Positions 25,841 through 34,118 of a stretch of DNA of 64,000 bases are shown here, piece by piece. The DNA lies in the NCBI RefSeq assembly GCF_003248505.1, contig NZ_QFOA01000004.1, positions 1-64,000 on the forward strand. The letters run 5' to 3'. The DNA is from Sphingobium sp. (lineage in GTDB: Bacteria; Pseudomonadota; Alphaproteobacteria; Sphingomonadales; Sphingomonadaceae). The position numbers and the translations under genes are program-made. A model generated the notes under the pieces. The model worked only from the letters and a program-made list of their open reading frames with translations, had not been told where the DNA came from and made no database searches. Within the stretch, counting starts at the first letter, position 1. Each line of letters opens with the position of its first letter.

Positions 25841-26872
25841 GCAGCGACAGGCCGCGCGGCGGCGGATCGGCCTGCGATAGGCGACCCGTTCGGTGACATA
25901 GGTGGTCGTCGTGGTAGTCGTGACGGCGGGTTGCACGGTCACGGTGGTCACGACGGGGGCGGGATAATAATAGCCGCCCGACACATAACCGCCCGCAGGC
26001 CCTGCCCCCCAGTGCGGCGCAGCAGCATAAGGCGGAACGGCATAGTCGACGCCCGCACCGCGCACCTCTCCCTCGAACCGGCCATCGTAGGTGCCGCTGA
26101 CCTGCCGCCCGTCATCGGTCGTCCAGGTGCCCGTCCAGCGCCCTTCGTAATCGTTGTGCGTGGTGACGCTGTCGTCGCCATAATCGTAATCGCTATCGTA
26201 GGATGCGCCGGCGCGACGATGCTGCGGCGGCGGGCCGTCACGGCGCGATCCGTCCTCCGCCCTGTCGATGGCCAGCCCTGCGACCGCGCCGACGCCAGCG
26301 CCGATCAACGTGCCTGCGGTACGGTTGCCACGACCGGCGATGCGGTTGCCCGCGACACCGCCGACCGCCGCTCCGATGGCCGCGCCGCCCACGCCATTGT
26401 CGCGGCGCGGCGAGTCATAGGCGTAGTCATCGTCAGGGCCGTAACCGCCCTCATAGCGGTCCCAGTCGATGTCGCTGCGATAGTCCGTAACCCGGCCATA
26501 GCGATCGGTCATCACGGCATCGTCATAATAGCGCGACCAGCCATAGCCATAGGCCGGCGCGGGCAGGCCATATGCGCCGTAGTTGGCGATATAATAGTTC
26601 GGGCTGACCCAGTAGCGCGGGAGGACATAGCCCACCACCGGACGGCGATAAGCGTTCCAGCCGCCCGGCGCGCGCCAGCCCGCATACCAGCGGCCCTGAT
26701 GGCGCGGTCCCCAGCGATGCCCGCCTTGCCATCCGTTGCCCGGCCGCGTCATCGCGACGGTGCGCGGCGCACCGCTCCAATTGCCGGCAGCAGATCCATT
26801 GGCCAAGGCAGGAGCGGATACGGCCCAGGTCAACGCGGCAGCCCCCAGGCCCAAGCAAGCGGAAATCTTCAT
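25835..26872 (-). CDS. RcnB-like, glycine-zipper envelope protein
   Basis: Exported protein of 345 residues with a signal peptide (cleavage near ALANGS). An RcnB-type segment, rich in Arg, Trp, Gly and Tyr, follows (WRAPGGWNAYRRPVVGYVLPRYWV). A central glycine-zipper (AAIGAAVGGVAGNRIAGRGN and AGTLIGAGVGAVAGLAI) is the kind that inserts in the outer membrane. The C-terminus is Val/Thr-rich, ending in a basic Cys pair (RRRAACRCK). RcnB homologues affect nickel and cobalt sensitivity, but that role is not shown here. The ATG at 26872 fits a GGGAG ribosome site better than the GTG three bases upstream. Confidence 0.75.
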   Translation of the reverse strand: MKISACLGLGAAALTWAVSAPALANGSAAGNWSGAPRTVAMTRPGNGWQGGHRWGPRHQGRWYAGWRAPGGWNAYRRPVVGYVLPRYWVSPNYYIANYGAYGLPAPAYGYGWSRYYDDAVMTDRYGRVTDYRSDIDWDRYEGGYGPDDDYAYDSPRRDNGVGGAAIGAAVGGVAGNRIAGRGNRTAGTLIGAGVGAVAGLAIDRAEDGSRRDGPPPQHRRAGASYDSDYDYGDDSVTTHNDYEGRWTGTWTTDDGRQVSGTYDGRFEGEVRGAGVDYAVPPYAAAPHWGAGPAGGYVSGGYYYPAPVVTTVTVQPAVTTTTTTTYVTERVAYRRPIRRRAACRCK

Positions 26873-27000
26873 CACGACGCTCCCTGTTGCGCACCGGTCG
26901 TAGGGTGCGCTGATCGCAAGTTAACGCGTCGTTTAGCATGATGATCCGCGCCCATCCACGGGTCGGGCGGCGGCGGCCTGTCCCGAAACGGGGCGGCTTC

Positions 27001-27495
27001 TTACCCCAACCGGGGGGCGACCTTGGCCACCAGCGTTTCCATCGCTCGCGCGTCGTCCGCGTCGAAACGGGCAGGCACCGGGCTGTCGAGATCGAGGACG
27101 CCGATCAACCGTCCCTCATGCATGATCGGCACGACGATTTCCGAAGCGCTTGCAGCATCGCAGGCGATATGGCCGGGGAAAGCGTGGACATCCTCTACCA
27201 GTTGCGTCTCACGCGTCGCGGCAGCCGTGCCGCACACGCCCCGGCCCAGCGGAATGCGGATACAGGCGGGCTTCCCCATGAACGGCCCGAGCACCAGCTC
27301 ATCGCCCACCATCCGATAAAAGCCCGCCCAGTTGAGATTGGGCAGGAACTGCCAGATGAGCGCGGCCAGATTGGCCATGTTGGCGATGCCGTCCGGCTCA
27401 CCCGCCGTCAGCGCATCGGCGGCGGACAGAAGGTCGGCGTGGAGGGATTGCCGGTCGGCGGCGTCGGTGGGAGCAAAATCGTACATTTCGCGCAT
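27001..27495 (-). CDS. msrC: Free methionine-(R)-sulfoxide reductase (GAF domain)
   Basis: Cytoplasmic enzyme of 164 residues that reduces free methionine-R-sulfoxide through thioredoxin. The whole protein is one GAF domain. The three conserved cysteines of the family are present: Cys78 (KPACIRI), Cys88 (GVCGTA) and Cys112 (HIACDA). The LNWAGFYR and PIMHEGRLIGVLDLDSP motifs also match. The length equals E. coli MsrC (YebR). It is divergent from the glycan island at 27.6 kb. trxB in the same window could supply reducing power, but they are far apart. Confidence 0.92.
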   Translation of the reverse strand: MREMYDFAPTDAADRQSLHADLLSAADALTAGEPDGIANMANLAALIWQFLPNLNWAGFYRMVGDELVLGPFMGKPACIRIPLGRGVCGTAAATRETQLVEDVHAFPGHIACDAASASEIVVPIMHEGRLIGVLDLDSPVPARFDADDARAMETLVAKVAPRLG

Positions 27496-27582
27496 ATAGG
27501 ACGTCGCGCGTTGCCCGGCCAGTCCGCAAGAAAGCGTTAACCAAAAGCCTCTATCGCTTCATCGGCCAATCTTGCGGGGGTG

Positions 27583-28836
27583 ATGATGTTCGTTGAAGCC
27601 GGTCTTGGCCTCTCCCAGTTGAAGGGGGCAGCGCGCGCGATCGACGTGTCGATCGTCATGCCCTGCCTCGACGAAGCTGTCAGCCTGCCGCACTGCATCG
27701 CCAATGCGCAACGCGCGCTCGCGATGATCGAGGAACGATATGGCCTCTTCGGCGAAATCGTCGTTGCCGACAACGGATCGACGGACGGCAGTCAAACGAT
27801 CGCCACCGACCGGGGCGCGCGGGTCGTGCCGGTCGCACGAAGAGGCTATGGCGCGGCGCTGATCGGCGGCGGGGAGGGGGCGTTCGGGCGCTATCTGTTG
27901 ATGGGCGATGCCGACGGCAGTTACGACTTCACCGATGGGGTTCCTATGATCGGCGAACTGCTTGCCGGTGCGGACCTGTGCATGGGGTCGCGGTTCAAGG
28001 GTTCGATCGCGCCCGGGGCTATGCCGTGGAAGAACCGCTATATCGGCAATCCGGTCCTGACCGGCATCCTCAACATCTTTTTCCGGTCCGGCATCAGCGA
28101 CGCCCATTGCGGTTTGCGCGCGATCACCAAAGACTGTTTCATCGCGCTGCGCCTGTCCGGCAGCGGGATGGAGTTCGCGAGCGAAATGGTCATCAAGGCG
28201 AGTCTGCGCCGATTCCATATCGCAGAAGTGCCCGCGACCCTTTCCGTCGATCTGCGCGACCGCGCACCGCATCTTCGCCCCTGGCGCGACGGCTGGCGCC
28301 ATCTGCGCTACCTCCTGATGTTGAGTCCTACCTGGGTGTTCGGCGTTCCGGCGTTGGCGGCGATGGGCGGTGCCTGCATCGTCTTCGCCGTAACGTTGGC
28401 GCATCTCCTGGGTCTGCTAACCGGTGACGGCCCCTTCGGAGCGAGTTGGGGGGTGATCGCGGGCTTCATGTTCGTTGTCGGGCATATGGCTGGCATCATG
28501 GCGGCTGCCACGCATCTGCTGGGCGTGAGGGAAGGCTATCGCCCATCCCGCCCCATGCTCGAACGCTGGTCGCATCTGCTGTCTCTTGAACATCTATTGA
28601 GTGCGGGCGCCGCGATGATGATCGTGGCGGCGGTATCGCTGGTCGTCATCACGGCCTATTGGTCGCAAAGCAGTTTCAGGGCGCTGCCCAACATCGTTCC
28701 CCTTGTGATGACGGTGGCACTGGGAACGACGGGCCTGCAAACCATGTTCGGCGGTTTTCTGCTGTCGATCGTGGCCGGACATGATGCGACATTCGCTACC
28801 GTTATCGGGGGAAGGGGACGTTATCGTGCATCATGA
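27583..28836 (+). CDS. GtrB-like polyprenyl-phosphate glycosyltransferase (GT2)
   Basis: Membrane glycosyltransferase of about 417 residues. The N-terminal GT2 domain has MPCLDEAVSL, VVADNGSTDGS and the metal-binding MGDADGSYDF (DxD). The C-terminal half carries three to four transmembrane helices. This is the dolichyl-phosphate-glucose/mannose synthase type that makes polyprenyl-phosphate sugars. A GtrA flippase and a GT-C-like transferase downstream complete a Gtr-like set. The start is uncertain: a GGGGG run at 27576-27580 is followed by GTG and two ATG codons in a row; I chose the first ATG. Confidence 0.88.
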   Translation: MMFVEAGLGLSQLKGAARAIDVSIVMPCLDEAVSLPHCIANAQRALAMIEERYGLFGEIVVADNGSTDGSQTIATDRGARVVPVARRGYGAALIGGGEGAFGRYLLMGDADGSYDFTDGVPMIGELLAGADLCMGSRFKGSIAPGAMPWKNRYIGNPVLTGILNIFFRSGISDAHCGLRAITKDCFIALRLSGSGMEFASEMVIKASLRRFHIAEVPATLSVDLRDRAPHLRPWRDGWRHLRYLLMLSPTWVFGVPALAAMGGACIVFAVTLAHLLGLLTGDGPFGASWGVIAGFMFVVGHMAGIMAAATHLLGVREGYRPSRPMLERWSHLLSLEHLLSAGAAMMIVAAVSLVVITAYWSQSSFRALPNIVPLVMTVALGTTGLQTMFGGFLLSIVAGHDATFATVIGGRGRYRAS

Positions 28837-29527
28837 CGATGCGACCCGTCGCCGTGCGCCGCGGATATGGGATACTGACTGGCTTGTCCTGCGCGGGTTG
28901 AGCCGGGAGTTGGACAGGATGCTAGCGAACGTTCGTGTCGGCGGGGAAGCGCTCGACTTCGGTTGTGGCGTCATGCCTTACCGCGCGTTGGTCGAAAAGC
29001 GCGGCCTCGACTATTGCGGCGCGGATTTCGCTTCGGACGCAGATGTGACGATCGGACCCGATGGGCGATTGCCGCAGGACATTCGCCAAGCCGACGTCGT
29101 GATGTCGATGCAGGTGCTGGAGCATGTCGCCGATCTCGACCTCTATTTCGCCGAGGCCATGCGGGCGATGAAGCATGACGGCACCCTCATCCTGTCGACG
29201 CATGGCAGTTGGCTCTACCATCCCCACCCGCAAGACCACCGCCGCTGGACCCGCACCGGGCTTCAATATGATATCGAGCAGCGCGGCTTTGCGGTGCACG
29301 AGGTGGTGTCGATCGTCGGGCCCCTCGCCACGACGACCATTATCCGCCTGACGGGCTTCGCGTGGGCGGTTCGCAGAGTTCCTGTCGTGGGTGGTGTGCT
29401 CGCAAACGCGTTGGCGGTAGTTATGAACGCGCGGGCGTGGGTCGAGGACAAACTGACGCCCCACCAGGTGAGCGACTATAATGGCTGTATTTATCTTGTC
29501 CGTTGCTTGAAAGCGGCATCCCTGTGA
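28826..29527 (+). CDS. Class I SAM-dependent methyltransferase
   Basis: Methyltransferase of 233 residues. Motif I is EALDFGCGVMPY, the post-I acidic region is CGADF, and the motif after it is VMSMQVLEHVADLD, as in the methyltransferase type 11 group. I chose the GTG at 28826 because a GGGGGAAGGGG stretch lies at correct spacing upstream; an earlier ATG (28781) would overlap the GT2 gene by 56 bases. It probably methylates a sugar or a lipid-linked glycan in this cluster. The stop overlaps the GtrA start (GTGA). Confidence 0.85.
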   Translation: MHHDDATRRRAPRIWDTDWLVLRGLSRELDRMLANVRVGGEALDFGCGVMPYRALVEKRGLDYCGADFASDADVTIGPDGRLPQDIRQADVVMSMQVLEHVADLDLYFAEAMRAMKHDGTLILSTHGSWLYHPHPQDHRRWTRTGLQYDIEQRGFAVHEVVSIVGPLATTTIIRLTGFAWAVRRVPVVGGVLANALAVVMNARAWVEDKLTPHQVSDYNGCIYLVRCLKAASL

Positions 29528-29925
29528 CTATCGCCAGAATAGTTCGCTTCGGCGGTGTCTCCGCCACATGTTTTGGCGTTCACAACCTTATACTCGTCGC
29601 GTCCGACCTCGTCGGGCTAAGATATGGCGGCGCATTGCTTTCGAGCTTTGCCATTGTGGTGGTGGTGGGTTTCGTTTTGCACAGCCGGTACACGTTCTGC
29701 ACAATAATGACGTGGCGGGGATTCATCCGCTACGCCGCTGCATTGCTTGCCAATATTCCAATCCAATGGGTTTTTCTATGGGCACTGATCGATGGCATTC
29801 ACCTTTCGATGCTAGCAGCGGCACCGATTTCGACGGCGAGTATGAGTGTCATCAATTTCATAGCGAGCCGATGGGCAATTCTCTCAGAAGGCCCGGCGGC
29901 GCTTGCCCAGAGAGGTGGGGCATGA
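29524..29925 (+). CDS. gtrA: GtrA-like membrane flippase
   Basis: Small membrane protein of 133 residues with four hydrophobic segments and the GtrA pattern: N-terminal VRFGGVSATCFGVHNLIL, then FVLHSRYTF and INFIASRWAI near the end. GtrA proteins are thought to flip polyprenyl-phosphate-linked sugars across the inner membrane. It has a GTG start overlapping the methyltransferase stop and ends in an ATGA overlap. Its partner donor synthase is probably the GT2 protein at 27.6 kb. Confidence 0.82.
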   Translation: MTIARIVRFGGVSATCFGVHNLILVASDLVGLRYGGALLSSFAIVVVVGFVLHSRYTFCTIMTWRGFIRYAAALLANIPIQWVFLWALIDGIHLSMLAAAPISTASMSVINFIASRWAILSEGPAALAQRGGA

Positions 29926-30182
29926 TTGCATCTTTGAAAGGCTCCCGGATACCCGACTTCAGCAACAATCATATCCGGCTCGCTCTTCTCGATTTCGTCG
30001 GGAACACGCCTTTCTCCGGGATGGTCAAGGCCGACTATCTGTCCTTACCGGAATGGCAGTCTCTGGCCGAGCGCAGTGGCTATTGCATCGCGGAGACGAC
30101 AGGCGGCGAATATCGTCGCGGTGCCTTCGCCACAGCATTCCCCAATCCCCTCGAAATCACGATGCGATGGGAGCCGATGTAA
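29922..30182 (+). pseudogene. Orphan C-terminal fragment of a SAM methyltransferase
   Basis: A reading frame of 86 residues whose sequence matches the C-terminal end of a class I methyltransferase. The HIRLALLDFVGNTPFSG block corresponds to the D-x-VGN region of such proteins, followed by SLPEWQSLAERSGY and a final strand (NPLEITMRWEP). The SAM-binding N-terminal domain (about 170 residues) is missing. The start overlaps the GtrA stop by four bases, so it may still be translated. It may be a deletion remnant or a small standalone protein; it cannot be a working methyltransferase alone. Confidence 0.55.
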
Positions 30183-30187
30183 GGCCG

Positions 30188-31333
30188 ATGCGCATCCTGA
30201 CCGTTACGCATTTCTTCGAAGGCCATGGTGGCGGTATCGAGCGCGTGGCGGGACATCTTTGCCGCGCTTTCGCCGGGCAAGGGCATAGCCTTTTCTGGGC
30301 GGCGGCAGGCGAACCGTGCGCGGCGGAAACGGCGGCGCCGATCGCGCTGTCTGCGTGGAACGGAATAGAGCGCGCCACCGGGCTTCCCATGCCGTTGCCG
30401 TCTCTATCCTCATTCCGCAGATTGTGGCGCGCTGTCGGCAATGCAGATGCGGTGGTGATCCACGATGCTCTTTACGTGCCCACGATTGCTGCATTGGTCT
30501 TCGCTAAGGCGCGCCGCAGGCCCGTGCTGCTGATCCAGCATGTGGGCGAATTGCCGCTTAGGAGCCGCCTTCTTCGGGGTGTAGCGAAACTCGCCGACCG
30601 CCTGGTGGCAAGAAGGATGCTGGCCGCGGCGGATCAGGTCATCTTCATCAGCGATACGACATGTCGGCATTTTTCGGGCGTCCACTTCGCGGCACCGCCC
30701 CAAATGCTTTTCAACGGTGTCGACACCGATATCTTTTACGCAGGCGATGCGGTTGCCGCTCCGGCGGAACCAGGCCGCCGACGCAGGATCATGTTCGCCG
30801 GGCGGTTCGTCGAAAAGAAGGGGCTGGCCACCATCGAGGCGCTCGCCCGTCTTCGTCCAGATCTCGACTTCCTGCTGGCGGGTCGAGGGCCGATCGATCC
30901 GGATCGCTGGAATTTACCTAACGTGACTGTAAAGCGCGACGTTTCGGGCGTGGCGCTTGCGGACCTGTATCGGACGAGCGACCTGCTACTGCTGCCGAGC
31001 GTAGGTGAGGGTTATCCATTGGTCGTTCAGGAGGCCATGGCCTGCGGCCTGCCCGTCATCTGCGGTGCCGAAAGCGCGAGAGCGGACCCGGACGGGTCGC
31101 AATTCCTCACGCCGCTCGCCATCGATATTGACCGGCCTCAGGCAAACGCCGCTGCCGCTTCACTGGCGATTGACGAGGCGAGGGTGGACGCTGCGTACCG
31201 CGAGAAGATGGCCGCCTATGCCCGGCGTCGCTATCGCTGGGATGCGATGGCGCGGCGCGTCTGTGACCTGGCGGAGGGGTTAATGACCCGGGGGGCAGGC
31301 GGCCCGCAGCGCTCGCATATGCGCAGCGCCTGA
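30188..31333 (+). CDS. Glycosyltransferase family 4
   Basis: GT-B glycosyltransferase of 381 residues. The N-terminal acceptor domain starts TVTHFFEGHGGGIERVAGHL. The donor domain has RRIMFAGRFVEKKGLATIEAL and LPSVGEGYPLVVQEAMACGLPVI with the EX7E-type pair. It would act on the cytoplasmic side, adding a sugar to a lipid-linked or core glycan. The start ATG lies five bases after the preceding fragment's stop; an ATG at 30167 is an alternative. Its last 54 bases overlap the 3' end of the opposite-strand membrane transferase gene. Confidence 0.9.
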   Translation: MRILTVTHFFEGHGGGIERVAGHLCRAFAGQGHSLFWAAAGEPCAAETAAPIALSAWNGIERATGLPMPLPSLSSFRRLWRAVGNADAVVIHDALYVPTIAALVFAKARRRPVLLIQHVGELPLRSRLLRGVAKLADRLVARRMLAAADQVIFISDTTCRHFSGVHFAAPPQMLFNGVDTDIFYAGDAVAAPAEPGRRRRIMFAGRFVEKKGLATIEALARLRPDLDFLLAGRGPIDPDRWNLPNVTVKRDVSGVALADLYRTSDLLLLPSVGEGYPLVVQEAMACGLPVICGAESARADPDGSQFLTPLAIDIDRPQANAAAASLAIDEARVDAAYREKMAAYARRRYRWDAMARRVCDLAEGLMTRGAGGPQRSHMRSA

Positions 31334-32977
31334 CGGCTCTGCGTTTATCGCCCGACCGATGGGCGAGAGAGCCGTAGCATCCACTAACAGGATGCGGCGG
31401 TGCCGGCAAAGCGCTGCTGCCTGAGCCGTATCGAGTTCACTTGCAAGCAGGCGGATCGGTCTGTTCGACAGATCGGGGCGATTGACTACAAGGTCTGCGC
31501 CGAAGGCGACTGCGCCATCGTCGACGATGACGGCGTCCGCCGGAAGGCGTCCGATTGCGCTGGCCACTTGCGCGTAGGGGACGGTCAGCCACGCGGCCAT
31601 TGTCATATGCATCGGCATGAGGACGGCAAAGGTGAAAGAGTTGCCTCCATTCCATACTCGTGCCGAGGGCCAGAGCGGTCGCGCCATGCGCCAGCCATAG
31701 CCCCCCAGAATGCAGCAACTGCCGATGACGCCATGCAAATAGCGATAGCCCCAACCATGGCCCTGATAGGCGAGCAGCAGACCGACCAGTATCAGATGGA
31801 TCAGGATGCCGGCCACCAATGGCCGCACGAGCGGTTGCCGCCACGCCAGCGTCGCGCCGGCAGCGACCAGTGGCACGAAAAGAAGGTGCTGCCAGACGAC
31901 AAAGCGCACGACGTTCATCGCCATCAGCCACAGACTGGCAGGGCCGAAATCGCGGAGCAGAGCGGTGATCCTCTCGACATAGCCCAATCGGTCGCCGGTG
32001 CTGGAAATCCCCGCCAGGGGACCGCCTGCGAGATCGACTATGAGGTTGGGCCATGCGAACCAGAAGATGCCGATCGCCGCATAGGCTACGGCGTAGACGG
32101 CGGCGATCCGCCAGCGTCTGTGAAAAAGCAGTCCGGTCAGGATGGGGAAAACGAAGAGGGGATGGAAGATCGGTTGATGCAGACCGGTCGCGAGAAAACC
32201 GATCAGGATCGCGCCGGCATGGCTCCAGCCGCCACGCTGGAAAAAAAGCAGCCAGAGCATGTTGAGCGCCAGATGCCCCGCCATAGCGTGGCTTGTCATT
32301 CCCTGCACGACCACCTGCGACGATCCGGCATAGAGGAGCATGGCCACCGCGGATGCTTGCCGGTCGTCGGGCCAAAGTCTGACGGTCACGCGCCAGAGCG
32401 CCAGAGCGCCGATCCCGGTAAAGAGCGGGCTGACCAGTCCGGCCAGCCCGATGCGGCCCATGATGGCATGTGCCAGCGCGTTGATGGGAAGATAGCCCGA
32501 AACCCATGCCTGCCGGTCGGCAACAGGCAGGATGAAAAACTGGTTCAGCGCCTGCGCATAGGGCCGCCATTCCTGGCCGATCGGCCAGAACAGGCGCCCG
32601 TGCGCATAGATGGCGGCGTCGAACGCGGTCATCTGTTCGTCGCGCGTCAGGTCATAGCCCTGCAAAAGCCAACGATGACCCGCCCAACAAAGCACGACCA
32701 GCAGGCAGGGGACGATCCAAGGTCGCCTGGCCAGCGCATCTGTCCAGGCCAGCACGCGATATGCCTCGCAGGGCCGAAGAGCATAGCGCGCCAGCAGCGC
32801 GATCAGGATAGCGGGGGCGAAATCCTGGCGGATGAAGAGAAACGCGCTGAATGCACGCTTGTCGTGCACGGCATCGATGACGACGCCGATCATCCCCACC
32901 GCGATCGCCGCGACGATGCAGAGGGGAAGGCCGACGCTTGCGCGCGCGAGCCAGTTTCGGACGTCAGCCTGTGGCAT
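31280..32977 (-). CDS. GT-C-like integral membrane glycosyltransferase
   Basis: Polytopic protein of 565 residues with about eleven hydrophobic segments. The first large periplasmic loop has an acidic pair, Asp113-Glu114 (LTRDEQMTAFD), the motif typical of GT-C enzymes such as ArnT and Gtr-type transferases. The C-terminal 90 residues are soluble. It would use a polyprenyl-phosphate sugar made by the GT2 protein to glycosylate a surface glycan in the periplasm. The family is inferred from topology and the acidic loop, not from a close match. I chose ATG 32977; a TTG at 32986 overlaps the arfB stop. Confidence 0.72.
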   Translation of the reverse strand: MPQADVRNWLARASVGLPLCIVAAIAVGMIGVVIDAVHDKRAFSAFLFIRQDFAPAILIALLARYALRPCEAYRVLAWTDALARRPWIVPCLLVVLCWAGHRWLLQGYDLTRDEQMTAFDAAIYAHGRLFWPIGQEWRPYAQALNQFFILPVADRQAWVSGYLPINALAHAIMGRIGLAGLVSPLFTGIGALALWRVTVRLWPDDRQASAVAMLLYAGSSQVVVQGMTSHAMAGHLALNMLWLLFFQRGGWSHAGAILIGFLATGLHQPIFHPLFVFPILTGLLFHRRWRIAAVYAVAYAAIGIFWFAWPNLIVDLAGGPLAGISSTGDRLGYVERITALLRDFGPASLWLMAMNVVRFVVWQHLLFVPLVAAGATLAWRQPLVRPLVAGILIHLILVGLLLAYQGHGWGYRYLHGVIGSCCILGGYGWRMARPLWPSARVWNGGNSFTFAVLMPMHMTMAAWLTVPYAQVASAIGRLPADAVIVDDGAVAFGADLVVNRPDLSNRPIRLLASELDTAQAAALCRHRRILLVDATALSPIGRAINAEPSGAAHMRALRAACPPGH

Positions 32978-32982
32978 CCCCG

Positions 32983-33387
32983 TCAATCCATCCGCACCTT
33001 GCCGCGCGCCTGCTTGACCGATCCGCGGGCTTTCTTGGCGTCGATGCGGCGAGCCTTGGCGGCTTTTCCGGGCTTGGTGGCGATGCGGCGGGCGTCGCGT
33101 TCGTGGGCTTTGGCGATCATGTCGGCCAACCGTTCGCGTGCGTCCTGCCGGTTGGCGTCCTGCGTGCGGAAGCGGTTTGCCTGGATCACGATCTCGTTGG
33201 CGGAGGTCAGCCGCGATCCCGCCAGTTCCTTGATTTTGCGATAGGCGTGGAGCGGCAGGTTGAGGCGGAACAGGTTGACGCGCAACTGCACCGCCGTCGC
33301 CACCTTGTTCACATTCTGGCCGCCCGGCCCCCCGCCGGTGACGAAGCGCTCCTCCAGCGCGTCCTCCGGTATGTCAAAGCCCGGCAT
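32983..33387 (-). CDS. arfB: Ribosome rescue hydrolase ArfB
   Basis: Peptidyl-tRNA hydrolase of 134 residues that frees peptides from ribosomes stalled without a stop codon. The catalytic GGQ is at residues 22-24 (GGGPGGQNVNK). The C-terminal basic tail (from about residue 95, many Lys and Arg) would fill the empty mRNA channel, as in E. coli YaeJ. It lacks the codon-recognition domain of RF1 and RF2. It overlaps the pseudouridine synthase gene by 14 bases and lies immediately upstream of the GT-C-like gene. Confidence 0.93.
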   Translation of the reverse strand: MPGFDIPEDALEERFVTGGGPGGQNVNKVATAVQLRVNLFRLNLPLHAYRKIKELAGSRLTSANEIVIQANRFRTQDANRQDARERLADMIAKAHERDARRIATKPGKAAKARRIDAKKARGSVKQARGKVRMD

Positions 33388-34045
33388 CGTCCAGCATCTC
33401 AGGCGCGAAACCTGCCGCAGCGAAGGTTGCGGGCAGGGGCGCGGTGGCTTGCGCCGGCGGCTTGTCGCCGCGCGGCACGCTCAGGAACCGGCTGTGGAGC
33501 AGCATCGGCCCTTCTCCCCGGCCATAGACGGGGTCGCCCACGATGCCGAAGCCGAGGCCGTGCTGCGCATGAACGCGAATCTGATGCGTACGTCCCGTTT
33601 CCGGCGTGAAGGCGACGAGCGCGCGACCGTCATGCTCGCCGATCTTGCGCCAATGGGTGACGGCGGCCTTGCCCGCCTTTGCAGCGATCATGCGCCAGCC
33701 TTGTGCCGCTGTGCTGACTTTCTTGAGCGACAGCGCGATCGTTCCTTCATCCTCTGCCGGGATGCCGTCCAGAACCGCGACATAGCGCTTGACCACGGTT
33801 CCCGCCTCGAACGCCCCCGCGAAGCGCTTGTGCGCCTTGGGATTGCGGGCAAGGAGCAGGCAGCCGCTCGTATCGCGGTCCAGCCGGTGGACGGGCAGCG
33901 GCCAACGCTGGAAGCCGAAAGTCAGCGAGGACAGGTGATTTTCCAGCGACATCGACCCGTCGCGCGGCGCATCCACCGGCAGACCGGCAGGCTTGTCGAG
34001 GATCAGCGCCTCGCCGTCGATGAACAGGACATGGTCGGTAAGCAA
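33374..34045 (-). CDS. RluA-family RNA pseudouridine synthase
   Basis: Pseudouridine synthase of 223 residues. The catalytic aspartate is Asp56 in HRLDRDTSG, and TPETGRTHQIRVH and GDPVYGRG complete the family motifs. The start is an unusual TTG at 34045, giving MLTDHVLFIDGEALILDKPAG, which is how close relatives begin; no ATG or GTG in frame is better placed. The target is probably tRNA or 23S rRNA and cannot be told from the sequence. It ends inside the arfB start region. Confidence 0.9.
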   Translation of the reverse strand: MLTDHVLFIDGEALILDKPAGLPVDAPRDGSMSLENHLSSLTFGFQRWPLPVHRLDRDTSGCLLLARNPKAHKRFAGAFEAGTVVKRYVAVLDGIPAEDEGTIALSLKKVSTAAQGWRMIAAKAGKAAVTHWRKIGEHDGRALVAFTPETGRTHQIRVHAQHGLGFGIVGDPVYGRGEGPMLLHSRFLSVPRGDKPPAQATAPLPATFAAAGFAPEMLDDAGL

Positions 34046-34118
34046 AGGCAAGGGGCAGTCCGATCGGATGGGGTTGGGCGGTTGACGCGAACGCGCCTTC
34101 CTATAGGGCGAGGGGGCA

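Noticed and set aside
31400..33244. 614-codon plus-strand open frame antisense to the GT-C-like and arfB genes
   Set aside because: Charged low-complexity sequence without any motif; the opposite strand encodes recognisable membrane and GGQ proteins.
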